13,816 nt of DNA from Candidatus Nanoarchaeia archaeon (GCA_028717785.1 JAQUND010000035.1:1-13816), one strand, 5' to 3'; numbered from the stretch's first letter, positions 1 to 7,345 are shown. The notes: generated by a model from the letters alone, not told the origin. Program-made: numbers and translations.

Positions 1-38
1 CCTTCCATTTCTCTAAGTTGCTTCATCCAATTAGCCAT
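1..38 (-). CDS. 5' end of an unidentified gene, cut by window edge
   Basis: An ATG at 38-36 opens a frame reading M-A-N-W-M-K-Q-L-R-E-M-E that runs off the window at base 1. A ribosome binding site (AAGAGG) sits just upstream and overlaps the TAA of the 68-residue gene, leaving only 9 bases between the two genes, which is the spacing seen throughout this operon. Twelve residues are too few to assign a function. Its position, last in the SSB block, suggests another replication or recombination protein, but that is only positional inference. Confidence 0.7.
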   Translation of the reverse strand, partial: MANWMKQLREME

Positions 39-47
39 AGTAACCTC

Positions 48-254
48 TTAAATAGATTTTTTAGCTTCTTTATAAGCTTTTTTAGTTTTATTGACTAGAG
101 TTTGCTTAATTACTGTAACGGCCTTAATACCATCTTTTGATGAATAATCCTTTACATAAACGGTCTTAGGAGTTTCAATTACTTCGTATTCTGATGGTGT
201 TTTTTTATAATTAAGATCTTTTCTGAGTTTCTTAAGTCTACTTGCTTTTCCCAT
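48..254 (-). CDS. Small basic protein, function unknown (68 aa)
   Basis: The product is very rich in lysine, with basic clusters at the N-terminus (residues 3-18, MGKASRLKKLRK) and the C-terminus (KTKKAYKEAKK), and a beta-prone, Val/Ile-rich centre (residues 23-50). No signal peptide or membrane segment is visible. The ATG at 254 follows AAAGGAG with a 5-base spacer, so the start is well supported. It lies 10 bases after the 174-residue gene and 9 before the next, so it is co-transcribed with the SSB block. Charge and context would suit a nucleic-acid-binding accessory protein, but no family was recognised and the role is unknown. Confidence 0.85.
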   Translation of the reverse strand: MGKASRLKKLRKDLNYKKTPSEYEVIETPKTVYVKDYSSKDGIKAVTVIKQTLVNKTKKAYKEAKKSI

Positions 255-264
255 ACAGTCTCCT

Positions 265-789
265 TTAGTGAGTATATTTGTTAAAATCCATATACCCGCT
301 TTTAATATCTAAATTCATTTGCTTGTCCATATACTTACAAACATTTTCAAAAACCTTTATTTTCCCTTCTAACAAATGTTCCAAAGCCACTAACATATCA
401 ATTCTATCTTGTGCTTTTACATACTCTTCTTGAGTTTGCAAAAAAGCGTCCCTAAAACATTTAGAATCTTTTAACTTTCTTTCGTTAAGGAAATCAGGGT
501 ACTTGTCTAACAATGCTTCAGATTTTGCGTTCATAAAATCTTTTTTGGTCCTTGTAATTTCATAACCTATTACACTAAGTTGCTGTCTAGCCTCTCTCCA
601 AGCTTCATTAAAAGTATAGCTTAATTCATTATAAGTACCTGAAGTTACTACTTTTGCCTCAACAAGCCTTTTCTCTCCTTCCTTAACTTTAGAAATATCC
701 AAACATTGAGCAGGACGCGAGCCGAACTCAGGGAGTATAAGTTCGGCTCTTTCAGCAAATCGAACGGGTAATTTCTGTTCATTATCCAT
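265..789 (-). CDS. Helical protein next to SSB, possible recombination mediator (174 aa)
   Basis: Function not established. After a Pro-containing N-terminal stretch (residues 5-35), the protein is almost entirely alpha-helical: heptad-like segments occupy about residues 55-105 and 115-165, ending with a Lys/Asp-rich tail. The start is the ATG at 789, which has GGAG six bases upstream (796-799); a TTG at 801 in the same frame would swallow that site and is not needed. The gene overlaps the end of the SSB gene by 8 bases (ATGGATAA), a typical coupling arrangement. Small, helical, SSB-coupled phage proteins include recombination mediators such as T4 UvsY, and the C-terminal pattern (charged helix, then a hydrophobic helix with two Cys/Met clusters) loosely fits. 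This is inference from context, not recognised homology. Confidence 0.85.
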   Translation of the reverse strand: MDNEQKLPVRFAERAELILPEFGSRPAQCLDISKVKEGEKRLVEAKVVTSGTYNELSYTFNEAWREARQQLSVIGYEITRTKKDFMNAKSEALLDKYPDFLNERKLKDSKCFRDAFLQTQEEYVKAQDRIDMLVALEHLLEGKIKVFENVCKYMDKQMNLDIKSGYMDFNKYTH

Positions 790-1909
790 TAAAAGCTCCA
801 ATAGATTTCAAAAATTCTTCGTCACTCAAGGCCGTTGGGGTAACCGGCGGCTGAGGAACAGGTTGTGAAACAGGCTGAGAAACGGGTTGTGAAACAGGCT
901 GAGAAACAGGCTGAGAAACAGGCTGAGAAACAGGCTGAGAAACGGGTTGTGAAACAGGCTGAGAAACAGGCTGAGAAACAGGCTGAGAAACAGGCTGAGA
1001 TGTTGCTTGTACTGGAGGTTGTACGTTTTGTACAACTGAAGGAACATTTATAGGAGCTGTAGTAGATGTATTAACAGTAGCCGCTACATTAGCGGGCGAT
1101 ACTGTAGTATTTGCTGTAGTTGATGAATTACTAGCGTTTTCTGTCTTTCTTACTAATATTTCATCTACAGCCAAAGGTCCTTCGTTAACTATTCTTTTAA
1201 CTTGATCGGAAGTGGGAGTGGGATAAAGTTTATCAAGCTCCCAGGCCTCATCATCAAGGCGGTTTATGAAATTTTGATCCATAACATGAACCTTTTCCTG
1301 TTCATACATTTGACCGTTGACTACTACACGTTCTTTATAAACCGATACCTGATATAGAATATCTCTTATATTGCCCGTTTCGGAAGGAACTTTTCTAAAA
1401 TTAAAATATCTTCCATTATGAACCGACATAGGATCAATTCCAAGCTCGCGAAGTCTTTTAATCTCGGCATCCAAAGCAAGTTTTTGTTTATAGCCAATTT
1501 TGATTACCCCTATAACTCCATCCAAATCAACAACATTAAGATAATGTTTATTTTCTATATTATATAGAAATAACATATCTTTAGCTTTTTTAACTTCTTC
1601 TCTAGTAGACTTTCCGACTTTGAGCAAATTAATAACAGTATCAAGGTTTCTTTCAAGTTCCTTTCTTTTCAAATAAGCTTCTGACTCTACTTCAACCATT
1701 TTAGTAGATGAATTAACTACCCTACAATCCTGGAATGGCCTCATATAATTCTTTGAATCTTTATATCCCCATACTACAGAGTAATACATTGACCAACGAC
1801 CTTTTTTTGCGAGATCGCCCATTGGAGGCAATATACGAAATACATTATCTCCATCTTTTATTTTAAAACTCTTCTTTTTTGTACCGTAATTGGCTTTTCC
1901 AATTTCCAT
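782..1909 (-). CDS. gp32-like single-stranded DNA-binding protein with SQPV-repeat linker
   Basis: Likely coats ssDNA during phage replication and recombination. Residues about 14-225 form the presumed OB-fold core: the opening segment with FRILPP (24-29), an aromatic-rich strand region (WSMYYSVVWGY, 39-49), a helical insert (75-115), then KHYLNVVDLDGVIGVIKIG (121-139) and NGRYFNFRK (165-173), an order typical of phage gp32-type SSBs. The Cys/His zinc-binding cluster of T4 gp32 is not evident; only C62 is seen in that region. Residues 255-303 are Asn/Thr/Ser/Val-rich, and 304-351 are twelve exact SQPV repeats. The protein ends with a short tip containing SDEEFLKSIGAF, reminiscent in layout of bacterial SSB (disordered linker plus protein-docking tip). 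The ATG at 1909 has GGAG five bases upstream. It is co-directional with the polymerase and overlaps the next gene by 8 bases. Assignment rests on motif pattern and context. Confidence 0.72.
   Translation of the reverse strand: MEIGKANYGTKKKSFKIKDGDNVFRILPPMGDLAKKGRWSMYYSVVWGYKDSKNYMRPFQDCRVVNSSTKMVEVESEAYLKRKELERNLDTVINLLKVGKSTREEVKKAKDMLFLYNIENKHYLNVVDLDGVIGVIKIGYKQKLALDAEIKRLRELGIDPMSVHNGRYFNFRKVPSETGNIRDILYQVSVYKERVVVNGQMYEQEKVHVMDQNFINRLDDEAWELDKLYPTPTSDQVKRIVNEGPLAVDEILVRKTENASNSSTTANTTVSPANVAATVNTSTTAPINVPSVVQNVQPPVQATSQPVSQPVSQPVSQPVSQPVSQPVSQPVSQPVSQPVSQPVSQPVSQPVPQPPVTPTALSDEEFLKSIGAFNG
796..799 (-). promoter_or_regulatory. Ribosome binding site deciding the start of the 174-aa gene
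   Basis: The minus strand reads GGAG, then six bases, then ATG at 789. This supports the ATG over the in-frame TTG at 801, which lies upstream of the site. The site lies within the last codons of the SSB gene, so translation of the two is probably coupled. Confidence 0.75.
857..1000 (-). repeat. Twelve tandem 12-bp units encoding SQPV in the SSB linker
   Basis: Twelve contiguous 12-base units fill exactly 144 bases. Two main unit types differ only at synonymous positions: type A reads TCTCAGCCTGTT and type B TCACAACCCGTT on the coding strand, and the last unit is a B variant (TCACAACCTGTT). In coding order they run AAAAB AAAAB A B', so a 60-bp block is itself duplicated. Near identity at third positions points to recent expansion by slippage or unequal recombination. 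Any unit gain or loss keeps the reading frame. Confidence 0.97.
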
Positions 1910-1919
1910 AAATTCTCCT

Positions 1920-2681
1920 TTATTTTATATTTTTGTTAATTTTAACAAGGCATTCTTCTACCGCCTCTTTAGTAACACTTTCTAACACAAGAGAAGTAAT
2001 TGCTGGAGCCTCTGATTTTCCAGCCTGTACCACAAAAGTATTATTAAACATATTTTTAAATCCTTTTTGAATATCTGATATAAGTTGTTGATTTTCTGAT
2101 GTTATTAGTATTGGAACTACCTGCCCATCGTATTCTCTTTCGACTGCTTCTTTAGTTATTGCCGTTAAAGCATATAGTCCCACAACTTCGCTACCTATTT
2201 GGTTATTAAATGCCTCTGTAAGAAGTTTCAAAAAGTCCTTTTCGTCTTTAAGCATTCTTTTATACTTTGTTTCAAACATCAACGACGGAAATCCCATAAT
2301 ACCAAGTTCCATTGCCATGTCCTCAAAAGTTACAGTAACTTGATCAAATAGGGTTACGCTCGAAGGAAAATTTGTATATAGTTTAGGACTGATTTCTTTT
2401 ATAATCCTTTCATAAAAGTCTTCAGCCTCTACTTTAAAACATTTATAGTCCTTTGTTGCAAATTTAGCAAATTTCTTATTACCATTACCAGTAACTAGTA
2501 TAAAAATTGTACGATTTTTCAATTTATCCCTATATTCAGTCATTAACCCTTCTAAATTTTCTTTAGCTCTTTTAATGTTGCCTAATTTAGCAGAATAACA
2601 AGTAGGGTCCTCGCCCGGTGAAGATTCTGCAACGGCCTTAGTTTCTTTAATTTTATTAACAAGCTTAGTTAGTTCGTTCAT
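1920..2681 (-). CDS. Protein of unknown function in the SSB operon (253 aa)
   Basis: No family was recognised. Residues 1-55 are charged and helical (possible coiled coil). The rest looks like a compact alpha/beta fold with hydrophobic strands at about 59-65 (IFILVTG), 187-195 (VVPILIT) and 217-222 (TFVVQA). A short phrase occurs twice, ITKEAVERE near residue 174 and VTKEAVEEC near 238, which may mark an internal duplication. No signal peptide, membrane span or nuclease/ATPase motif is apparent; the GNGNK sequence near residue 66 is not a convincing Walker A. The ATG at 2681 has AGGAG six bases upstream, overlapping the TAG of the preceding gene, and the SSB gene begins 10 bases downstream. 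Tight placement between the polymerase and SSB suggests a replication or recombination accessory role; this is inference. Confidence 0.88.
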   Translation of the reverse strand: MNELTKLVNKIKETKAVAESSPGEDPTCYSAKLGNIKRAKENLEGLMTEYRDKLKNRTIFILVTGNGNKKFAKFATKDYKCFKVEAEDFYERIIKEISPKLYTNFPSSVTLFDQVTVTFEDMAMELGIMGFPSLMFETKYKRMLKDEKDFLKLLTEAFNNQIGSEVVGLYALTAITKEAVEREYDGQVVPILITSENQQLISDIQKGFKNMFNNTFVVQAGKSEAPAITSLVLESVTKEAVEECLVKINKNIK

Positions 2682-2690
2682 TATAATCTC

Positions 2691-2963
2691 CTATAAGTTA
2701 AAGTGTTTTTTTACTTTTTCTTCGGTATCGAAATTCTTTTTAGCTTGCTCAAGTTCCTTTTTACCAAAGTAGTTATTTTGAAAAGATTTATCTATTATAT
2801 ATTTGCCATTCATATATTGTATAGTAAGTCGTATGTTTTCATTATTAGGGCTTAGTGATATAATCTGAACCAATTTTTCAGTAATCTGCTTTGTTTCCGT
2901 TACTACATTTAACTCCATTTTATCTCCTTTATTAACTAATATAAAGCCCGTATTTAAATCCAT
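2691..2963 (-). CDS. Small protein of unknown function with two tandem start sites (90 or 75 aa)
   Basis: No family recognised; the product is a soluble, charged alpha/beta-looking protein with no signal or membrane segment. Two in-frame ATGs exist, at 2963 and 2918, each preceded by its own AAAGGAG at good spacing (6 and 5 bases). They would give MDLN... (90 residues) and MELN... (75 residues). The 15-residue extension is therefore optional, and both forms may be made. The outer start is used here because its site is equally strong and lies 22 bases after the protease gene. The gene is read through from the protease gene, as no terminator is visible between them, and it precedes the 253-residue gene with its stop inside that gene's ribosome binding site. 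Confidence 0.82.
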   Translation of the reverse strand: MDLNTGFILVNKGDKMELNVVTETKQITEKLVQIISLSPNNENIRLTIQYMNGKYIIDKSFQNNYFGKKELEQAKKNFDTEEKVKKHFNL

Positions 2964-2980
2964 TCTTATCTCCTTTATTA
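2906..2980 (-). repeat. Duplicated translation-initiation region (2906-2934 and 2951-2980)
   Basis: Two copies of about 29 bases lie 45 bases apart. Both contain TAATAAAGGAGATAA followed by (G)AATGGA and then TTAAAT. Aligned by eye, they differ by one single-base indel and two substitutions. Each copy carries a complete ribosome binding site (2970-2976 and 2924-2930) and an ATG. The inner copy is read through in frame as VNKGDK-MELN. This looks like a small tandem duplication of a gene start, although shared A-rich leader composition could contribute to the similarity. Confidence 0.75.
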
Positions 2981-2984
2981 TATT

Positions 2985-3662
2985 TTACCACATATTTCCT
3001 TTTTTTATTAATATTTTTTTAGTATAATTAGCAGCAGCTTGAGAAGTGCCTGATAATTTTGGATTTCCTACCATGTATCCATCTTCAAAATTAGTTACAA
3101 TAGATCCATAATTAGATAAATCTAAATTATATGCGCCAACTACCTTAAAATTTTTTTCCTTAAGATACTTTATATAACAAGCTGGATAATAGTTACAATA
3201 CTTATCAAGATTTTTACCATCATTACCAGCAGCTACTATAACGACCATGCCTTTTGTAAGGCTTTTTTGAATAAGAGAATATTCGTTCCAATTAAAATTA
3301 TTGCCCCCCATTGAAATATTAAGATATTTAACATTATCATCTATTGCCATTTTTATTGCCTTATTGTAAATATCTATATTATTTTTATTACGAAAATTAT
3401 TAAAGACCTTATAAGAAATAATACAGTATTTTTTAGCATCTAGCCCTTTGGTAATTATATTAAAAATATTAATTCCGTGCTTATCTATACCTATTCCATT
3501 ATCGTTAAAAAAAGTTTTAATCCCTTTTTTACACATTATTTCAGACCTGGTTTGGTCGATACTTATACCGGTATCTATAATTCCTATTTTAATACGCTTT
3601 TCATCTTTTGCATAGGAAATAGATATAATCAACATTAAAATTATAAAAAACTTCATAGTCAT
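2985..3662 (-). CDS. Exported subtilisin-like (S8 family) serine protease, small
   Basis: A subtilase that probably cleaves proteins at the cell envelope or outside the cell. The catalytic set is complete and in family order: D30 in IGIIDTGI, H62 in DKHGINI, the oxyanion N147 in VAAGNDG, and S207 in SGTSQAAA; D30-H62 spacing matches the classical subtilisin spacing. Residues 1-18 are a signal peptide (Met-Lys, a hydrophobic run, then S-Y-A with cleavage likely before K19). Four cysteines (44, 80, 156, 162) remain in the mature part. It is compact: about 207 mature residues against roughly 275 in classic subtilisins, and no N-terminal propeptide separates signal and core. Translation probably starts at the ATG at 3662, with the GTGAG just before it only a weak ribosome site; M3 is an alternative. 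It has its own strong promoter (3688-3716) and appears more AT-rich than its neighbours. Cargo acquired by the phage is the simplest reading. Confidence 0.9.
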   Translation of the reverse strand: MTMKFFIILMLIISISYAKDEKRIKIGIIDTGISIDQTRSEIMCKKGIKTFFNDNGIGIDKHGINIFNIITKGLDAKKYCIISYKVFNNFRNKNNIDIYNKAIKMAIDDNVKYLNISMGGNNFNWNEYSLIQKSLTKGMVVIVAAGNDGKNLDKYCNYYPACYIKYLKEKNFKVVGAYNLDLSNYGSIVTNFEDGYMVGNPKLSGTSQAAANYTKKILIKKGNMW

Positions 3663-3687
3663 TACAACTCACTCAATTATTTATTCC

Positions 3688-3716
3688 AATATATCATATT
3701 AAATTCTTTTTGTCAA
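3688..3716 (-). promoter_or_regulatory. Strong sigma-70-type promoter of the protease gene
   Basis: On the minus strand, TTGACA (3716-3711) is followed by a 17-base spacer and TATATT (3693-3688). The last spacer bases are TGA, giving an extended -10 (TGn). The -35 box matches consensus at all six positions and the -10 at five of six. It starts one base after the TAG of the polymerase gene and lies 25 bases before the protease ATG, so the leader is only about 18-20 bases. It would also serve the SSB genes downstream. Confidence 0.85.
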
Positions 3717-3717
3717 G

Positions 3718-6700
3718 CTAAATAGAGTTTTCCTCAATTATAACATCTATTATATTAGTGTATGGCTTACCCTCTCTCTTAGTGTAGAAAAAATAAGCTA
3801 AACAACCTTTTTTAAGGTTTTCTGAATATTCTAATATACCTGTTTCTCTATTAGGCCATAATACTTTTTCCGAAATATAACCATCCGAATCTATTATAAT
3901 TTTTAACGCTTTTTTGGTATTATTTTGATAAGTGAATTCTTTCATATCAAGCACATACCCAGCAGTACAAAAGTATATTGCAGCCGGTATAGCCATATTA
4001 TCTATTCTTTGTAAATAATCGCCTGGAAATAATTTGTATTCTCGTTTTGTAGATCCTTTAATAAGTTTAAAATTACCTGTTTCAAAAATAGTTATTTTGG
4101 AACATCTACAAAGCAGTTCGTAAAGGTTTATATTAATGGTTGGAAATATACTTTTCTTTATAAGGAAGTCCTTTTGAGGAGATACCCCTATATAAGTATT
4201 ATCCATTACAATTTCTTTAGGACCTTTTAAGACAAATTTTTCTTTATTTTTGAGAATTTTATCAAGTTCTTTATCTTGTGCGTCCTTGATCTTACTATCA
4301 AAATCTTTTATTTTATCGTTAAAATCTTTGAGAACAACAGCTCTTTCATATGACGTTAATTTTTCAGAAAGAGTTAAATTATTTTCAAATAAAGAATCTA
4401 AAACTCCAACGTAGACTAACTTTCTTGTCATAGCGGGACCACAAACTTCTTTATCGACAAAGTCTTGTATACTTTTATAGGGACGACTTTCAATAATTTT
4501 ATTAATTATTTTTTCTCCAAGCCCAGATATTATAGACAGTTTATTCCTTATTTTACCTTGATTATAATCTATTATCATAGTTTCTTGTGAGAGATTAATG
4601 TCGGGCGGTAAAAGAAGATCCTTAACATACTTGTAAAATACTTCGTTAATTTCTTTGTCGTCAGCATTTGATAAAACAGCAGCCCACCACTCTAAGGGAT
4701 AATGATATTTAAGAAAAGCACAAGCGTAAGAAGTGGTTGCATAAGCGGTACTATGGCTGAGGTTGAAAGCATATGCAGAAAAAGTTACCATCATTGACCA
4801 TATTTTTTCGGCAGTTTCAAGGTCTATTTTTTTAGTAGCGCCTTCTATAAATTTAGGTTTAAGTTCATTCATTAGTTTTACTTTTTTCTTGCCCATAGCT
4901 ATGCGAATATTTTCAGAATCTATTACATTTAGATTAGCTAATTCTTTAGCTATTTTGCTTACCTGTTCTTGGAAAACAATGATTGAATAAGTTTCTGGCA
5001 ATAATTCATTTAATATTTCTATTTCTCCCTTAGTTCTTCCAGTTTTTCTTTCAATATATTCTTCTGCCATGTTTCTATTAGTTTTGGGATCAATAAATTC
5101 CAAAATTCCTGGACGTACCAAAGCTTCTACAATTGCACAATCGGTAATTGATTTAGGTTTAATGGCTGCAACAAAAGGAGTAACGGTACTAGTGTTTAAT
5201 TGGAATACTGTTTCTGTTTTACCTTCCCAAAGCATTTTAAAAACATTTTCATCTTCTGGTAAATCCCATATAAAGGTTTTTTTATTATCGTGGATAAAAT
5301 ACCCTGTTTCTTGTTGTCGATCACAACGATCATTAATATATTTTAAACATAAGTTTATATCTTTTAGGACTGAAATTACTAAAAAATCATACTTAATTAA
5401 TCCAGCATATTCACATTGCTTAGCTTCAGGCTGTGTAACTCTATTAGTTTCGCCTACTGAAAAGACAGGTATAGTGTTTTCAATTGGTTCGTTTGATAAA
5501 ATCCAAGCCGAAGCGTGCCTCCCACATTGTCTTGATAACGATAAAGCTCTTTTAACAATATCCCATTCTTTAGGTCTTTCAATAACATATTTTTTAAGAT
5601 CTTCGTTCGTTTCAATAAGCCCTAATATGTGATTACCGTCGCTATCTTCATAACCAAACACATAATCTTTATCAGATAACCCTTGAGGGGTATTAGGAAG
5701 GGATTTTGATAACTTTGCTATGGATTCTTCAACTTCTCCATTATTAATAAACCTATTGACATCTAAAATAGCCGATTTAATTCGTAATAAAGTGCGTGTT
5801 GATATTTGAGCAAATTTATTACCATATTTTTCTTTAAGATATCCAGAATTACCATCCTGACCTACCAATAATTCACGGTCCTGCAAATCAAAGTCTATGT
5901 CAGGTAAATTGTTTTGCTGAATACGATCTAAAGTAAGAAACCTAGCCGAACTAAGTCCATACTTAATAGGATCTATATGGGTTATTCCCATAAGATAAGA
6001 AAGCAAAAAACCCGAAGAAGAGCCACGAGCAACCCCTACCAGCTTATTGTTTTTTTTATAATGATCATAAATATCCACAATGGGCAAAAAATAAGGCACT
6101 AAATTAATCCTACCGTTATTAACTAATAATTCATACTCTTCTCTAAATTGTTTAACGTACCTTGGGTCATCCCACTTCATTCTTCCATTTTTCTTAATAA
6201 TATCAAGCATTTGTTGTTCTGGATTAGGACCGCAATCAGGAAGTCTATATTCATACTTTAATTCAAAGTCTTTAAAATTATTAGCCCATTTATATGAATT
6301 TTCGACTATTTTTTCAATAATATTATCATCAAGTTTAAGTTCATTATTGAGATATTCTTTTGTTTCATCAGTAGTTCTTATGTGCTGATATTGTTTTAAT
6401 CTATATTCTTCGCCTAATTTCATGTCCTGAACGCATTTATCTTCGATTGTAGCGTAGAAACTATAACTATTGAGGAGTAACCTATCTTTATCGCCAAAAC
6501 GCTCACAGAGGGCAATTATGAACGAATTAGCCCTAGTTTGGAGGTCTCCCGGCAGGCTTTGGAATGTGTTTATAAGCTTAGCGCTTTTTATCTGACCGTA
6601 TTCGTCCTTAACTTTGTATTTAATTTTATTAAGGTATATATATAAAAGTTTAGTGTGTTTGCTATATTTCCTAGTAATATCAATAGCTTTTGCTACTTTT

Positions 6701-7338
6701 GAAAAATCGGTTTCGATCCTATTTTGGGAAGGTAAGTGAATAACCTTATTATTAAGGGTTATTTCGACTACCGTATTCCAATATTGATCATATTTTAAAG
6801 GGATAATAGTGGGATAAAATTTTTCACCAAATATTAACTTTAGTTTTTCATAATACTTTAGCCCAAGATCCGCTCTTTTAACAAGTAAATGTTTGGAAAC
6901 CATGCACTCTATATCCGAAGTACATACGGTTACATTTTCCTTAGCTATTTCTTCTAAATCTGCCCAATTCCAAAGCGGATACTTATTATCTCTTATAATA
7001 ATTGGTTTATCAAAATTAGAACTTTTTACTACAAGTTTTTGATAAGCTTTTTGGTCTTTTGCGTGAATTATTAATTTAAAATACTTTATTTTTTCAGACG
7101 GCGTATTTTTAATGATGGGGCAATTTTCGTCTTTAAAATAGATTTCGACTCCGGGTATTATTTTTACGTTGTTTTTCTTACCATACATAACGCCTTTTAA
7201 GGTAGAACTCATATATCCTAAATCGGTTATAGCAAAATAGTCCATACCAAATTCTTTACTTTTGTCAATCATTGTTTCTATAGTAGATGCAGTAAAGGGA
7301 GATTCGGGATGGTTACATGGAGATATAAAGTTCTTCAT
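3718..7338 (-). CDS. C-family DNA polymerase, DNA polymerase III alpha (DnaE-like)
   Basis: The replicative polymerase of the phage. Residues 1-~230 are the PHP domain; its metal ligands are degraded (S6/C8 where canonical PHP has H-x-H, and TDL at 39-40 instead of TDH), while H10 and E65 remain, so it is probably structural. The palm carries ARGSSSG (437-443), LPDIDFD with catalytic D480 and D482, and KYDFL with D651 as the third carboxylate. Other family signatures are GRHASAW (606-612), EALVRPG (738-744), VFQEQV (788-793), and YACAFLKYHYPLEW (871-884) leading to LLPPDIN (909-914). A helix-hairpin-helix region follows (about 930-985), then a coiled helical linker (990-1035) and a C-terminal region (1040-1206) that may hold an OB fold. 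The length of 1206 suits DnaE. No strong ribosome site precedes the ATG at 7338; it starts 7 bases after the upstream stop and may rely on coupling. Proofreading is likely supplied by the exonuclease upstream. Confidence 0.96.
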   Translation of the reverse strand: MKNFISPCNHPESPFTASTIETMIDKSKEFGMDYFAITDLGYMSSTLKGVMYGKKNNVKIIPGVEIYFKDENCPIIKNTPSEKIKYFKLIIHAKDQKAYQKLVVKSSNFDKPIIIRDNKYPLWNWADLEEIAKENVTVCTSDIECMVSKHLLVKRADLGLKYYEKLKLIFGEKFYPTIIPLKYDQYWNTVVEITLNNKVIHLPSQNRIETDFSKVAKAIDITRKYSKHTKLLYIYLNKIKYKVKDEYGQIKSAKLINTFQSLPGDLQTRANSFIIALCERFGDKDRLLLNSYSFYATIEDKCVQDMKLGEEYRLKQYQHIRTTDETKEYLNNELKLDDNIIEKIVENSYKWANNFKDFELKYEYRLPDCGPNPEQQMLDIIKKNGRMKWDDPRYVKQFREEYELLVNNGRINLVPYFLPIVDIYDHYKKNNKLVGVARGSSSGFLLSYLMGITHIDPIKYGLSSARFLTLDRIQQNNLPDIDFDLQDRELLVGQDGNSGYLKEKYGNKFAQISTRTLLRIKSAILDVNRFINNGEVEESIAKLSKSLPNTPQGLSDKDYVFGYEDSDGNHILGLIETNEDLKKYVIERPKEWDIVKRALSLSRQCGRHASAWILSNEPIENTIPVFSVGETNRVTQPEAKQCEYAGLIKYDFLVISVLKDINLCLKYINDRCDRQQETGYFIHDNKKTFIWDLPEDENVFKMLWEGKTETVFQLNTSTVTPFVAAIKPKSITDCAIVEALVRPGILEFIDPKTNRNMAEEYIERKTGRTKGEIEILNELLPETYSIIVFQEQVSKIAKELANLNVIDSENIRIAMGKKKVKLMNELKPKFIEGATKKIDLETAEKIWSMMVTFSAYAFNLSHSTAYATTSYACAFLKYHYPLEWWAAVLSNADDKEINEVFYKYVKDLLLPPDINLSQETMIIDYNQGKIRNKLSIISGLGEKIINKIIESRPYKSIQDFVDKEVCGPAMTRKLVYVGVLDSLFENNLTLSEKLTSYERAVVLKDFNDKIKDFDSKIKDAQDKELDKILKNKEKFVLKGPKEIVMDNTYIGVSPQKDFLIKKSIFPTININLYELLCRCSKITIFETGNFKLIKGSTKREYKLFPGDYLQRIDNMAIPAAIYFCTAGYVLDMKEFTYQNNTKKALKIIIDSDGYISEKVLWPNRETGILEYSENLKKGCLAYFFYTKREGKPYTNIIDVIIEENSI

Positions 7339-7345
7339 TTAATTT

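Noticed and set aside
790..801. TTG start at 801 adding four residues to the 174-residue protein
   Set aside because: The ribosome binding site GGAG (796-799) lies downstream of it and is correctly spaced for the ATG at 789.
857..1000. Possible CRISPR array or iteron origin from the tandem repeat
   Set aside because: Units are contiguous 12-mers with no spacers, and they differ only at synonymous positions, so a coding repeat explains them fully. An additional origin role cannot be excluded but nothing supports it.
865..1053. Plus-strand frame of Lys/Gln/Ala/Glu repeats (KQAE units) that looks like a coiled-coil protein
   Set aside because: It is the antisense reading of the SQPV repeat in the SSB gene. 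The periodicity is a by-product of the 12-base unit, and it has no sensible ribosome site.
2476..2487. GNGNK motif in the 253-residue protein as a nucleotide-binding loop
   Set aside because: It lacks the Walker A GxxxxGK[ST] spacing and no Walker B is seen.
2964..2984. Terminator isolating the protease gene as a classic moron
   Set aside because: The short gap contains only the next gene's ribosome binding site and no hairpin, so transcription should read through.
5069..5632. 187-residue plus-strand open frame
   Set aside because: It lies wholly inside the polymerase gene opposite its conserved catalytic region, and its product is a low-complexity mix without recognisable motifs.
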